64,000 nt of DNA, taken from contig CAMNRH010000007.1 of NCBI GenBank assembly GCA_946552115.1, forward strand, positions 1-64,000. Reading direction: 5' to 3'. The stretch comes from an uncultured Lachnospiraceae bacterium. Lineage in GTDB: Bacteria > Bacillota > Clostridia > Lachnospirales > Lachnospiraceae. Shown here in pieces: positions 7,493 to 15,221 of the stretch. The translations under genes and the position numbers were made by a program. The notes under the pieces were generated by a model. That model did not search any database. It was not told where the DNA came from and saw nothing but the letters and a program-made list of their open reading frames with translations. Position 1 is the first letter of the stretch; each line of letters starts with the position of its first letter.

Positions 7493-9634
7493 TTAATATT
7501 GATTATAAAATGCGGCATATAGGGTTCTGATATCCAGAATGAGACTGATATTTCCGTCGCCCAGAATCGTACAGCCGCTGATTCCTGAATTCTTAATATT
7601 GAAATTACTTAAAAATGATGGAAGCGGTTTCACTACGACCTGCTGCTCCCCTAATAATTCATCTACAAACAGGCAATAGGACTTATCAGCGGTTTCCACC
7701 CAAAGCAGGATACCATCCTCAATGTTGGTAATCTCTGTATTGATATTATAGAGCTCATGGACTCTGATAATCGGATAGAAATCATCCAGACATTTAATGA
7801 TTTCATTACCGTTTGAATCAAGAATAACTTCATCTTTCTGTGCTTTAAAAGACTGACGGATATTTGCGATCGGAATGGTAAACATAGATTTTCCTACAGA
7901 AATTTCCATACCGTCTGCAATTGCCATAGTAAGCGGAATCTTAAGTGTCGTACAGCTTCCTTTTCCGACCTCGCTTGAAAGAGAGATAGTACCTCCTACA
8001 GATTCAACATTTTTCTTTACTACATCCATACCTACGCCACGGCCGGAAAATTCTGTGACCTCTTCATTCGTAGAAAAGCCGGGCAGCATAAGCAGGCCAA
8101 GAGCCTCTTTCTGTGAATATTCGCTTGCCGGTTTCGTGAGAACACCATTGCGTTCAGCTTTCGCAAGAATTTTGTCCGGATCCATACCCTGACCATCGTC
8201 ACTGATAGAAATAATAACTTCGCTTCCGGTATGTGCGGCGGACAGAATAATTTCTCCCTGGGGATCCTTACCGGCGGCAATACGGTCTTCTACATTTTCT
8301 TCAATCCCGTGATCCATAGAATTACGGACAATATGCATAATCGGGTCGCCGATACTGTCTACAATTGTCTTGTCTACTTCTGTATTTTCTCCTACAATCG
8401 TAAGTCTTACATCCTTATTAAGCTTTTTCTTCATGTCTCTTACAATACGGTTCATTTTCTGGAATGTTCCGGATACAGGCACCATTCGAAGAGACATGGC
8501 AATATCCTGAAGCTCATCGGTCAGCTTTCTCAACTGGCGGGCAGATTTTAAGAAATTATCAAGCTTTAAATTCTGCAGGTCAGGAGAAGAAGTAACCATA
8601 GATTCGGTAATAACAATTTCTCCTACGATAGCAACAAGACTGTCAAGCTTTGATAAGCTTACGCTAATCAGGCTTGTTTTAGCCGGAGCGTTGCTGTGCG
8701 TAGCCGGGGCGGAAGTGGTATTCTTTTTGGCCGGAGCGCCGTTAAGCGCGGCCGGGGCGGAGGTGGTATTCTTTTTAGCCGCATCTTCGCCTGTCTCTTC
8801 CGCTTCCTTTTTAGAATCATGAGTTTCTTTTTCCTGCTTTAAGGAAGCATTTTCCATTACTTCATAGGTTTCCACACTATTCTGCTCTTTAATTACACGA
8901 AGCGCTTTTTCAATATCCTCCTGAGAAGACAGAGCGACATAAAAACCATTTTCAATAATAGTTTCTGAGGTATCTCCATTCGTCTCTACATCTTCAGGGA
9001 AAAATTTAAAATCAAGTTCAATATCTTTCAGCGCTGTAACAATCATAAAGGCGCGCAGATGCTCCATACCGGAACCCTGTTCGAAAAATATCCTTATAAA
9101 ATAAGGCAGATCGCTTATCGGGGCGCCGGCAAGCTCCTGATTGATAAGAGCAATTGCCTGCTCGTCAGCAGCAGGCGCTGCGCTTTCTGTCTTTTCTCCG
9201 CTGTCAGAATTACTGTTAGAAGAACCGCCTTCAGGGGTACTGATTTTTTGCAAAAAACTATTAATATTTGATATGATTGGGTCGATATTAGTGCTAAGAG
9301 GCTCGTCGTTCTCGATTTTTTCAACCTCGCTTCGAAGAGCGTCCGTAGACTGGAACATAAGGCTGAACAAATCGTTTTTATGTGATTCGTCCATAGAGTC
9401 CAGTCCGTTTTCACGGATATAGAAAAACAAATCTTCTATATGATGCGCGATTTCCATAAGTGTGGAGAATTCCATCATAGCAGATGAACCTTTAATTGTA
9501 TGCATACTGCGGAAGATTTCATTAACATCATTTGTGGTGAAATCCTTATTTTTTTCCGCTTCGATTAAGAGTTCATCCAGTTGCTCTAAAAGAGTGTTTG
9601 TTTCATAGAGATACATTTCAAGCATGTTATCCAT
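7493..9634 (-). CDS. cheA: Chemotaxis histidine kinase CheA
   Basis: A 713-residue kinase that passes phosphate from receptors to response regulators. Domains in order: Hpt with phospho-acceptor His45 in SMHTIKGSS; a P2-like regulator-binding region (about 165-265); a repetitive Ala/Pro/Thr linker (about 280-325); the dimerisation helices; the ATPase with MHIVRNSMDHGIE (N box), DDGQGMD and GRGVGMDVV (G boxes); and a C-terminal CheW-like domain. The start follows AAGGTGGT. It heads the cheA-cheW-cheR-cheB operon. The linker contains a recent-looking 16-residue duplication. Confidence 0.97.
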   Translation of the reverse strand: MDNMLEMYLYETNTLLEQLDELLIEAEKNKDFTTNDVNEIFRSMHTIKGSSAMMEFSTLMEIAHHIEDLFFYIRENGLDSMDESHKNDLFSLMFQSTDALRSEVEKIENDEPLSTNIDPIISNINSFLQKISTPEGGSSNSNSDSGEKTESAAPAADEQAIALINQELAGAPISDLPYFIRIFFEQGSGMEHLRAFMIVTALKDIELDFKFFPEDVETNGDTSETIIENGFYVALSSQEDIEKALRVIKEQNSVETYEVMENASLKQEKETHDSKKEAEETGEDAAKKNTTSAPAALNGAPAKKNTTSAPATHSNAPAKTSLISVSLSKLDSLVAIVGEIVITESMVTSSPDLQNLKLDNFLKSARQLRKLTDELQDIAMSLRMVPVSGTFQKMNRIVRDMKKKLNKDVRLTIVGENTEVDKTIVDSIGDPIMHIVRNSMDHGIEENVEDRIAAGKDPQGEIILSAAHTGSEVIISISDDGQGMDPDKILAKAERNGVLTKPASEYSQKEALGLLMLPGFSTNEEVTEFSGRGVGMDVVKKNVESVGGTISLSSEVGKGSCTTLKIPLTMAIADGMEISVGKSMFTIPIANIRQSFKAQKDEVILDSNGNEIIKCLDDFYPIIRVHELYNINTEITNIEDGILLWVETADKSYCLFVDELLGEQQVVVKPLPSFLSNFNIKNSGISGCTILGDGNISLILDIRTLYAAFYNQY
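8681..8800 (-). repeat. 48-bp repeat in the cheA linker
   Basis: A unit of about 48 bases beginning GCCGGGGCGGA (plus strand) occurs at 8703 and 8751 with few differences, and a partial copy starts near 8681. It encodes repeats of AKKNTTSAPA in the flexible linker of CheA. The repeat is in frame (16 residues), so copy number could change without a frameshift. Confidence 0.75.
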
Positions 9635-9692
9635 AATATTAGTACCACCTTATCTAATGTTCTAGTGTGTATAAATTGTAATCTTTATACAT

Positions 9693-9720
9693 ATATCGTC
9701 AGGATGATAGAAAAGGATAA
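9693..9720 (-). promoter_or_regulatory. Candidate sigma-28-type promoter of the cheA operon
   Basis: On the minus strand GACGATAT (6 of 8 against GCCGATAA) has TTAT 16 bases upstream, the same -35 tetramer seen at the flgM promoter. It lies about 60 bases before cheA. The match is weaker than at flgM or fliC. Confidence 0.45.
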
Positions 9721-9746
9721 GAGTAAATTATAGAGTAGGTGAAAAA

Positions 9747-11168
9747 ATGTCAAATATTTTAAAGGTAACAACTCCGACAACAGGATATGATAACAACGCA
9801 ATCAGACAGAACAGTCCTCAGCAGGCGGAGGATATGAGTATAAAAAATCCGGTAGATCCGAATCGGGTAGGGCGGTCAGACGGGCGCAATCAGGCGGATA
9901 ATAAGCATGACGCCGCACAAAAGGGTGTTTCGGCCGATTCTAATTTTAGTAATTTTGTGCGGTCTCTGCATGATTTGCCGAGGCTTCAGGATGTTATGAC
10001 AAAGATGGTATTTGGCGGGATGGCAAATGTGGTGGAATCCGGAATCAGCAGAGGGACTGCGGCAGAGATAGACGCTTTATTTCAAATGCTTGCCATGTCA
10101 AAGGATGAGCTTGCCGCGTTTATGAAAGACCAGATGACGGGGGCAAACCGTTTGCAGGGACCGCTTTTTGATATGCTCAGACAGGTTATGGATGAAGCGA
10201 CGACAGTGGAGCTTAAGGCGGGGATTTTAGATTTCCTGAAAAAATATAATGATATGTCGTCCGGAAAGCATCTGCTCCAAAATATAACAGATGAATTAAA
10301 GGATATAGAAAGCTATATGTTCCGAAATGACAGAGAAGGCCTCGAAAAGCTGGCGTCGAAGCTCCGGCCGTACAGTATGCAGGCAAACGGGACAAATACG
10401 CAGCTTCTTAAGGGAGAAATTATCCCATATCTTGGAAGATACATATCAGAGACGAGAGATATGGGGAAAATTCGGGATTTAATCAGTCTTCTTGCGTTAA
10501 ATACATCGAGATATGAGAATGGAAACCTGAACAGCGTTGTACAGGCATTCCAGAAGCTGATGGATTTTCCCGCGTTTCAGAAGCACTTTGCCGGGATGAC
10601 TGCGGCGGAATTTAAAGCGATGCTGCAGAATGTAGATTTTGACAGGGCAGCGGGAAAAATGCCGTGGGCGGATCATCTGCTGGACATTATGCGTTCGGGT
10701 ATCAAGGGTGAAGCGGGGGTTGAGAACAGGGAGGCTTTCATGAATATTATGAAAGCAATGCTTGTAAATGAAAGCGTATATATGCCGGTTATGCATGCCA
10801 TGATCCCGGCAATTCTTGACGGAGTTCCTATGTTTGCAGAGATGTGGGTGGATCCGGATGAGGAGTCAGGTAATCCCGGCTCCAATGAGAAAGGAATTAA
10901 GCTTTTAATTAAATTTGACCTGAAAGATGTTGGCTTTTTTGATATGATGATGTATTATGAAAAAGGAAAGATGGATATGCTGATACATTATCCGGAGGAG
11001 CTTAAAGAGCATGAAAGCGACATCAGGGAGGGTATTCGCAAAATTATGAGCCGTAACCACCTTGAGCTTGAATATCTTGCGGTAGAACAGGGAAAGGAAT
11101 CCATACCGGTATCTGCAGCATTTCCAAAGATATTTGAAAGGAGAAATTCGGTTAATGTCACAATATGA
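9747..11168 (+). CDS. FliK/YlqG-like flagellar hook-length-type protein
   Basis: A 473-residue protein without signal peptide. The first 70 residues are polar and Asn/Asp/Gln-rich; the middle is helical, with NFVRSLHDLPRLQDV and many Met-rich helices; the last 95 residues (KGIKLLIKFDLKDVG...MLIHYPEELKEHESDIREGIRKIM) form a beta-alpha pattern like the C-terminal FliK substrate-switch domain. The next gene encodes a FlhB C-terminal-like protein, matching the ylqG-ylqH pair of Bacillus. I infer a role in type III export switching or export of an unknown substrate. It is transcribed away from cheA. Confidence 0.6.
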   Translation: MSNILKVTTPTTGYDNNAIRQNSPQQAEDMSIKNPVDPNRVGRSDGRNQADNKHDAAQKGVSADSNFSNFVRSLHDLPRLQDVMTKMVFGGMANVVESGISRGTAAEIDALFQMLAMSKDELAAFMKDQMTGANRLQGPLFDMLRQVMDEATTVELKAGILDFLKKYNDMSSGKHLLQNITDELKDIESYMFRNDREGLEKLASKLRPYSMQANGTNTQLLKGEIIPYLGRYISETRDMGKIRDLISLLALNTSRYENGNLNSVVQAFQKLMDFPAFQKHFAGMTAAEFKAMLQNVDFDRAAGKMPWADHLLDIMRSGIKGEAGVENREAFMNIMKAMLVNESVYMPVMHAMIPAILDGVPMFAEMWVDPDEESGNPGSNEKGIKLLIKFDLKDVGFFDMMMYYEKGKMDMLIHYPEELKEHESDIREGIRKIMSRNHLELEYLAVEQGKESIPVSAAFPKIFERRNSVNVTI

Positions 11169-11523
11169 TGATATATTGAATAAAAAAGCCGTCGCGCTGA
11201 GATATGATGAGAATAAGGATGCGGCGCCGGTAATCGTTGCTTCCGGTCTTGGATATATGGCGGAAAGAATTGTGGAAATGGCGAATGAAAACGGCGTGCC
11301 CGTATATGAGGATAATTCTCTTGCCACAGTACTTACGCAGCTTGATCTTGGAACGCCGATTCCGGAGGAGCTGTATCAGGCGATTGTTGATATATATGCG
11401 TATTTTCTTAAGTATACGCCGAAATACTCTATGGAGGAGCACGAGGCCATGAAAGCGGCTGCCGGAGAAGAGACAGAAAATCAGGAAAACGATGCCGATT
11501 CACAGACTCAGAAGTCTGAGTAG
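11155..11523 (+). CDS. FlhB C-terminal-domain-like protein (YlqH type)
   Basis: A 122-residue protein resembling the cytoplasmic domain of the export-switch protein FlhB: KKAVALRYDENKDAAPVIVASGLGYMAERIVEMANENGVPVYEDNSLATVLTQLDLGTPIPEELYQAIVDIYAY, given here in outline. The autocleavage NPTH motif of FlhB is absent. A longer start is open, but GAAAGGAG precedes the ATG at 11155 (MSQYDD) and gives the family-like N-terminus. It overlaps the end of the FliK-like gene by 14 bases, so translation is coupled. The C-terminal 25 residues are acidic and disordered. Such proteins are thought to help full-length FlhB; the exact role is unknown. Confidence 0.82.
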   Translation: MSQYDDILNKKAVALRYDENKDAAPVIVASGLGYMAERIVEMANENGVPVYEDNSLATVLTQLDLGTPIPEELYQAIVDIYAYFLKYTPKYSMEEHEAMKAAAGEETENQENDADSQTQKSE

Positions 11524-11541
11524 CGGAGTAAAATACTGAAA

Positions 11542-11583
11542 GATATAAAAACAGCCGGAAGCTTTTCCGGCTGTTTTTATATC
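11542..11583. terminator. Bidirectional intrinsic terminator
   Basis: A perfect hairpin: AAAAACAGCCGGAA, a GCTT loop, then TTCCGGCTGTTTTT, flanked by further pairing. It has U-runs on both strands and sits between the convergent YlqH-like and PilZ genes, so it should stop both transcripts. Confidence 0.93.
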
Positions 11584-11591
11584 TTAATTAT

Positions 11592-12194
11592 TTACCAGAC
11601 CTTGCTGAGCTGCTGTTTATAGACAAACTGGCGTATATCTCTTTCTGTGCTTTTCGGAAGATCTACAAACTGACAGCCATAACCGCTGCGCCCGCCCCGC
11701 AAATCCTGTTTTCTTAAAATAACGGCTTTTACCTGATGTTCTTTCTTTATAAATGTATATTTAAATTCAAATTGATCGTCAGGCTCCAGCTGTTCCTTTG
11801 TTACAAAATAAAGGCCGCCGACGCTGATATTTTGAATAACGCCGGTGAATTCTTTCTGTCCGGAAGAATAGAAAGTGATTTCACGCTCCATCTTTGCCCG
11901 GAGATCCTTTTGACGCTGCACAATATCAACAACCTCGAGAATTTCGCAGTCCGCAATCCACGGCTCTAATATAAGAGGATCATAATTTCTTCTAACATAG
12001 ATTTCACAATATGTTTTTATGTAACCGATTTGACCGTCAAAAAAATCTATCCGGATTCGTTCTGAATCAGACAGCTCGTCATTTTTTTGAAAATGAAGTG
12101 TAATCCGTTCCCCTGTGCATTTTACACGAACTCTTGCAATCATCTTATCGTCCGGTCCGTAGACAGAACATATGGTACAGTTATTTAGAACCAT
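11592..12194 (-). CDS. PilZ domain protein (YcgR/YpfA-like)
   Basis: A 200-residue protein with an N-terminal YcgR-like beta domain (residues 1-95) and a C-terminal PilZ domain. PilZ proteins bind cyclic di-GMP and often act as flagellar brakes. The second motif is intact (NISVGG, about residue 123), but in the first motif the sequence is QRQKDLR where QRRxxxR is usual, so one of the binding arginines is replaced by Gln. It may bind the ligand weakly or not at all. It has its own promoter (12229-12257) and ends at a shared terminator. Confidence 0.85.
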   Translation of the reverse strand: MVLNNCTICSVYGPDDKMIARVRVKCTGERITLHFQKNDELSDSERIRIDFFDGQIGYIKTYCEIYVRRNYDPLILEPWIADCEILEVVDIVQRQKDLRAKMEREITFYSSGQKEFTGVIQNISVGGLYFVTKEQLEPDDQFEFKYTFIKKEHQVKAVILRKQDLRGGRSGYGCQFVDLPKSTERDIRQFVYKQQLSKVW

Positions 12195-12228
12195 GCTTTA
12201 AACTCCTCTCTAAAATGGGGTTAACTGT

Positions 12229-12257
12229 ATTTTAGCATGACGGATATTAGAATGCAA
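12229..12257 (-). promoter_or_regulatory. Sigma-A promoter of the PilZ gene
   Basis: Minus strand: TTGCAT, 17 bases, TAAAAT, with a TG one base upstream of the -10 (extended -10). It lies 35-63 bases before the PilZ start codon. Confidence 0.75.
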
Positions 12258-12307
12258 TGATAATTTAATGTAGCAGAGTAATCCGCACTGTTACGGGAAA
12301 ATACTGT

Positions 12308-12336
12308 TTGCTCCTGGTATCATAAAATGCTATGAT
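12308..12336 (+). promoter_or_regulatory. Candidate sigma-A promoter of the GT2 gene
   Basis: TTGCTC, 17 bases, TATGAT, with TGC directly before the -10. It lies about 90 bases upstream of the GT2 start at 12428. An overlapping TATAAT at 12335 could also serve as the -10. Confidence 0.55.
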
Positions 12337-12427
12337 ATAATAAATCAACCCGAGATCCGAAGGTATGGCATCGCATTTGAGGGAAAAAGGGTATTGATTG
12401 GATAAATGATAGGATTGGAGAGGGCAG

Positions 12428-13510
12428 ATGAAAACAATCGGTCTTGTTATGATTGTGAAAAATGAAGGACGGAGCCTGCGCAAATGTCTGTCAAGGGCGA
12501 AGAAGCTTGCGGACGAAATATATATTACAGATACGGGGTCTACTGATGATACGATAGAGATAGCAGAAGAATTTCATGCGCATCTTTCACATTTTGAGTG
12601 GAGAAGTGATTTTGCGGCGGCGAGGAATTATGCTTTGAAGCAGTCTTCCTGCGACTGGAATCTGGTTTTGGATGCGGACGAGTATCTGGTTTCGGGAAAG
12701 AGAAAGGATTTGCAGAGATTCGCTGATAATGGCAAATGTGTGGGAGCGATCAGAAGATATGACAGCTATAAGGAGGAAAACGGTGAAATCAGCAAGAGCT
12801 GTACTTACACTACTCGTTTTATTCCGAAAGGAACATTTTATGAGGGAAGAGTGCATGAGCAGGTGGTAAGCGGGCTTCCGACAGCGCCCCTCCCGCTTGT
12901 ATTTGAGCATGATGGCTATCTGCAGGGAGGAAAAGGAGAAAGAAATTTTGAAATTCTTCTTGAGGAGCTTGAGGAAAATCCGAAAGATCCTTATACCCTG
13001 TATCAGGTTTCCCGGACACTTTGGCTTATGAAAGAATATGAAAAAGCAGATACATATTTTGAGAGCTTTTACCGGCTGGTGCCGGAGACGGGAACCGGGT
13101 ATCGGACAAACGGCGTTATTTCCTATTTATATAATCTGCTGGAGCTGAAAAAATATGAAGATGGCTTCCGGTTGGTAGAGGAGGAAAAAAAGCGGCTTGA
13201 TGATTATGCGGATTATCATTTTGCATGCGGAACATTTTATACAAAGGCAATATTTTCAGATGTACAGAAATATGCGGGATATCTGCCGGAGATTGAAAAA
13301 TCCTATAAAAGATGTCTGGAAATCGGCGAAGTACCGGAGCATGAGGGCGTGAAAGGAAACGGTTCCTATAAGGCAGCCTATAATCTCGGCGTATGGTTTG
13401 AGGTAAATGGGAAAACAGAGGAAGCTCTTCGGTATTACCGGATGGCGAAAAACGAAGGGTATCAGATTGCGGGAGACAGGATAAAAGCGCTGGGCGTCGG
13501 CGGACGGTAG
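12428..13510 (+). CDS. Family 2 glycosyltransferase with TPR-like C-terminus
   Basis: A 360-residue cytoplasmic enzyme. The GT-A domain covers about residues 1-185: MIVKNEGRSLRKCL, the TDTGSTDDT nucleotide-binding stretch, FAAARNYAL and the metal-binding VLDADEYL. The C-terminal half has helical repeats (EENPKDPYTLYQVSRTL, AYNLGVWFEVNGKTEEALRYY) of TPR type. The same architecture is found in the two larger enzymes downstream of fliC. The start follows GGAGAGGGC. Position at the gate of the glycan island suggests it transfers a sugar to flagellin or extends the glycan; donor and acceptor cannot be read. Confidence 0.88.
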   Translation: MKTIGLVMIVKNEGRSLRKCLSRAKKLADEIYITDTGSTDDTIEIAEEFHAHLSHFEWRSDFAAARNYALKQSSCDWNLVLDADEYLVSGKRKDLQRFADNGKCVGAIRRYDSYKEENGEISKSCTYTTRFIPKGTFYEGRVHEQVVSGLPTAPLPLVFEHDGYLQGGKGERNFEILLEELEENPKDPYTLYQVSRTLWLMKEYEKADTYFESFYRLVPETGTGYRTNGVISYLYNLLELKKYEDGFRLVEEEKKRLDDYADYHFACGTFYTKAIFSDVQKYAGYLPEIEKSYKRCLEIGEVPEHEGVKGNGSYKAAYNLGVWFEVNGKTEEALRYYRMAKNEGYQIAGDRIKALGVGGR

Positions 13511-13529
13511 TATTTTTTAGGGATAAAGC

Positions 13530-13557
13530 TTAAGTTATGGTAAAAATGATACGATAT
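13530..13557 (+). promoter_or_regulatory. Sigma-28-like promoter before the TagF-like gene
   Basis: TTAAGTT followed by TACGATATTAT, with 16 bases between TTAA and TACGATAT. Closely resembles the fliC promoter (57603) and the element at 15092. Confidence 0.65.
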
Positions 13558-13568
13558 TATTAAGAGAG

Positions 13569-13596
13569 AAAGCGTTAGTTTGTCTGGCGCTTTTTT
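13569..13596 (+). terminator. Hairpin with U-run just after the 13530 promoter
   Basis: AAAGCGTTAG pairs with CTGGCGCTTT (two G-U pairs) around a TTTGT loop, followed by further T residues. It may end the GT2 transcript, or act as an attenuator because it begins within about 10 bases of the expected start site of the sigma-28-like promoter. Confidence 0.6.
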
Positions 13597-13654
13597 CTAT
13601 CATAGCAGTGAATTTTATGGAAATAGATCTTGTAGAAATGAGAGGAGACACAAT

Positions 13655-15007
13655 ATGAGTCGTGCGGTAAGGCAGCAGCTGCTTTCTATGACAGGTTCAT
13701 TGGAAAAAGCGAATAGAGTATTAAAGGATTCTGTGAGCAGGACGGTGATTCATGAGGAAGGGGTACTTCAGTTGCTGGCGGATTGTCAGGATACGGCTAT
13801 TTTGATGGGAACGGAAATCGAAGAGGTATATGGAGAAAGAACAGACAGTGTGGCAAGGCTGGAAGAATATTGTGAAAGCCTGTATGAAATGACGCTGGTT
13901 GTGAAGCATCCGATAAAGCGAAAAGAGATGCAAAAAGCTCTTGCGAATCATTTAAGAAAAATAAGGAGAGCGATTAGCGATGAAATACCGGACAGGCTCG
14001 AGGTTGTATTTTTGCCCTATAAGGCGTCGATGTGGGATTCTCTGGAGAGCGTGTGGATGGCGGCGGACAAGGACGGGGACTGCGACGCTTATGTAATTCC
14101 GATTCCATATTACGATAAAAGCCCTGACGGAAGCTTTAAAGAAATACATTATGAAGGAGAAGAATATCCGGATTACGTGCCGATTACACATTATAAGGAA
14201 TATGATTTTACAAAAAGGAATCCGGATATTATTTTTATCCATAATCCGTATGATGACTATAATTATGTTACCAGTGTAGATCCGTTTTTCTATACGAAAA
14301 ATCTGAAAAATTTCACAAATAAATTAGTGTATATTCCGTATTTTGTACTCGCAGAGCCGAATCCGGATGATCCAGACGTCGGAAAAAATATTGAACATTT
14401 TATTACCGCGCCGGGTGTGCTCTATGCAGATCAGGTAATTGTGCAGTCGGAAAATATGCGTAAAATATATGTCGACGTGCTGACGGAATATACAAAAGAA
14501 CATGGTTTTACCCGAAAATATTGGGAAAACAGAATTCTCGGACTCGGTTCGCCGAAGATGGATAAGGTACTGAGTACCCAAAAGGAAAATGTAGAAATTC
14601 CGGAGGAATGGCGCCGCATGATAGAAAAAGAGAATGGAGAACAGAAAAAAATAATTCTCTATAATAATAGTGTGACGGCGCTGCTTCAAAATGAGGATAA
14701 GATGATTCGCAAAATGAAAGACGTTTTCCGTATTTTTGAGGAAAATAAAGAGGAGGTGGCGCTTTTGTGGAGGCCTCATCCGCTTATAAAGGCTACGATA
14801 GAGTCTATGAGGCCGGAGCTTTGGATACAGTATCAGAGATTGGTTGAATGGTATCAGAAAGAAGGCTGGGGTATTTATGATGATACGGCGGATCTTGACC
14901 GGGCAATTGCACTGTGCGATGCATATTACGGGGATCACAGCAGTCTGGTACAGCTGTGTCAGGAGGCCGGAAAGCCGGTGATGATACAGGATGTGGAGGT
15001 TATATAG
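13655..15007 (+). CDS. CDP-glycerol/CDP-ribitol glycerophosphotransferase-like protein (TagF/TarL fold)
   Basis: A 450-residue protein. The C-terminal half carries the signature of polyol-phosphate transferases: ILYNNSVTALL, the WRPHPL motif (about residue 370) and YYGDHSSLVQLCQEAGKPVMI, where CDP-polyol binds in family members. The N-terminal half is helical with no clear homology. A longer start at 13580 is open, but GAGGAGAC precedes the ATG at 13655 (MSRAV). CDP-ribitol genes occur at 52607-55094 in this window, so ribitol phosphate is an attractive substrate, by inference. It is preceded by a sigma-28-like promoter and followed by a strong terminator. Confidence 0.75.
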   Translation: MSRAVRQQLLSMTGSLEKANRVLKDSVSRTVIHEEGVLQLLADCQDTAILMGTEIEEVYGERTDSVARLEEYCESLYEMTLVVKHPIKRKEMQKALANHLRKIRRAISDEIPDRLEVVFLPYKASMWDSLESVWMAADKDGDCDAYVIPIPYYDKSPDGSFKEIHYEGEEYPDYVPITHYKEYDFTKRNPDIIFIHNPYDDYNYVTSVDPFFYTKNLKNFTNKLVYIPYFVLAEPNPDDPDVGKNIEHFITAPGVLYADQVIVQSENMRKIYVDVLTEYTKEHGFTRKYWENRILGLGSPKMDKVLSTQKENVEIPEEWRRMIEKENGEQKKIILYNNSVTALLQNEDKMIRKMKDVFRIFEENKEEVALLWRPHPLIKATIESMRPELWIQYQRLVEWYQKEGWGIYDDTADLDRAIALCDAYYGDHSSLVQLCQEAGKPVMIQDVEVI

Positions 15008-15009
15008 TT

Positions 15010-15053
15010 TAGTTGGGGACGGGGTTTTTTTTAAAAAACCCCGTCCCCAACTA
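15010..15053. terminator. Strong palindromic terminator, GGGGACGG type
   Basis: The 15-base arms TAGTTGGGGACGGGG and CCCCGTCCCCAACTA flank a T8-A6 centre, so the whole stem can reach about 21 bp and works in both directions. Related GGGGACGG hairpins occur at 56133-56168 and, partly, at 62930-62965. Confidence 0.9.
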
Positions 15054-15091
15054 CATTAAATTGAGGGACTGGAAAAGTTTTTATGAGAAGC

Positions 15092-15119
15092 TTAAGTTCT
15101 GTTCAAAATAATACGATAT
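15092..15119 (+). promoter_or_regulatory. Sigma-28-like promoter of the main glycan operon
   Basis: TTAAGTT, then TACGATATTAT with 16 bases between TTAA and TACGATAT. It lies about 100 bases before the first gene (15222) of a run of same-strand genes reaching 47765. The intervening leader (15120-15221) is very AT-rich and shows no other feature. Confidence 0.65.
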
Positions 15120-15221
15120 TATTATATATTAGTTTTTATTAAAGATATTTTGTTGTATTAAAGTTTATATATTATATTATATAAATATTGTGATTAGGAA
15201 TATTGAAAAGTGAGGAATGTA

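Noticed and set aside
10905..11327. Minus-strand 140-codon open frame
   Set aside because: It overlaps the FliK-like and YlqH-like genes, which have ribosome sites and family matches.
14324..14938. Minus-strand 204-codon open frame
   Set aside because: It is the antisense shadow of the TagF-like gene and has an AT-rich composition without domain pattern.
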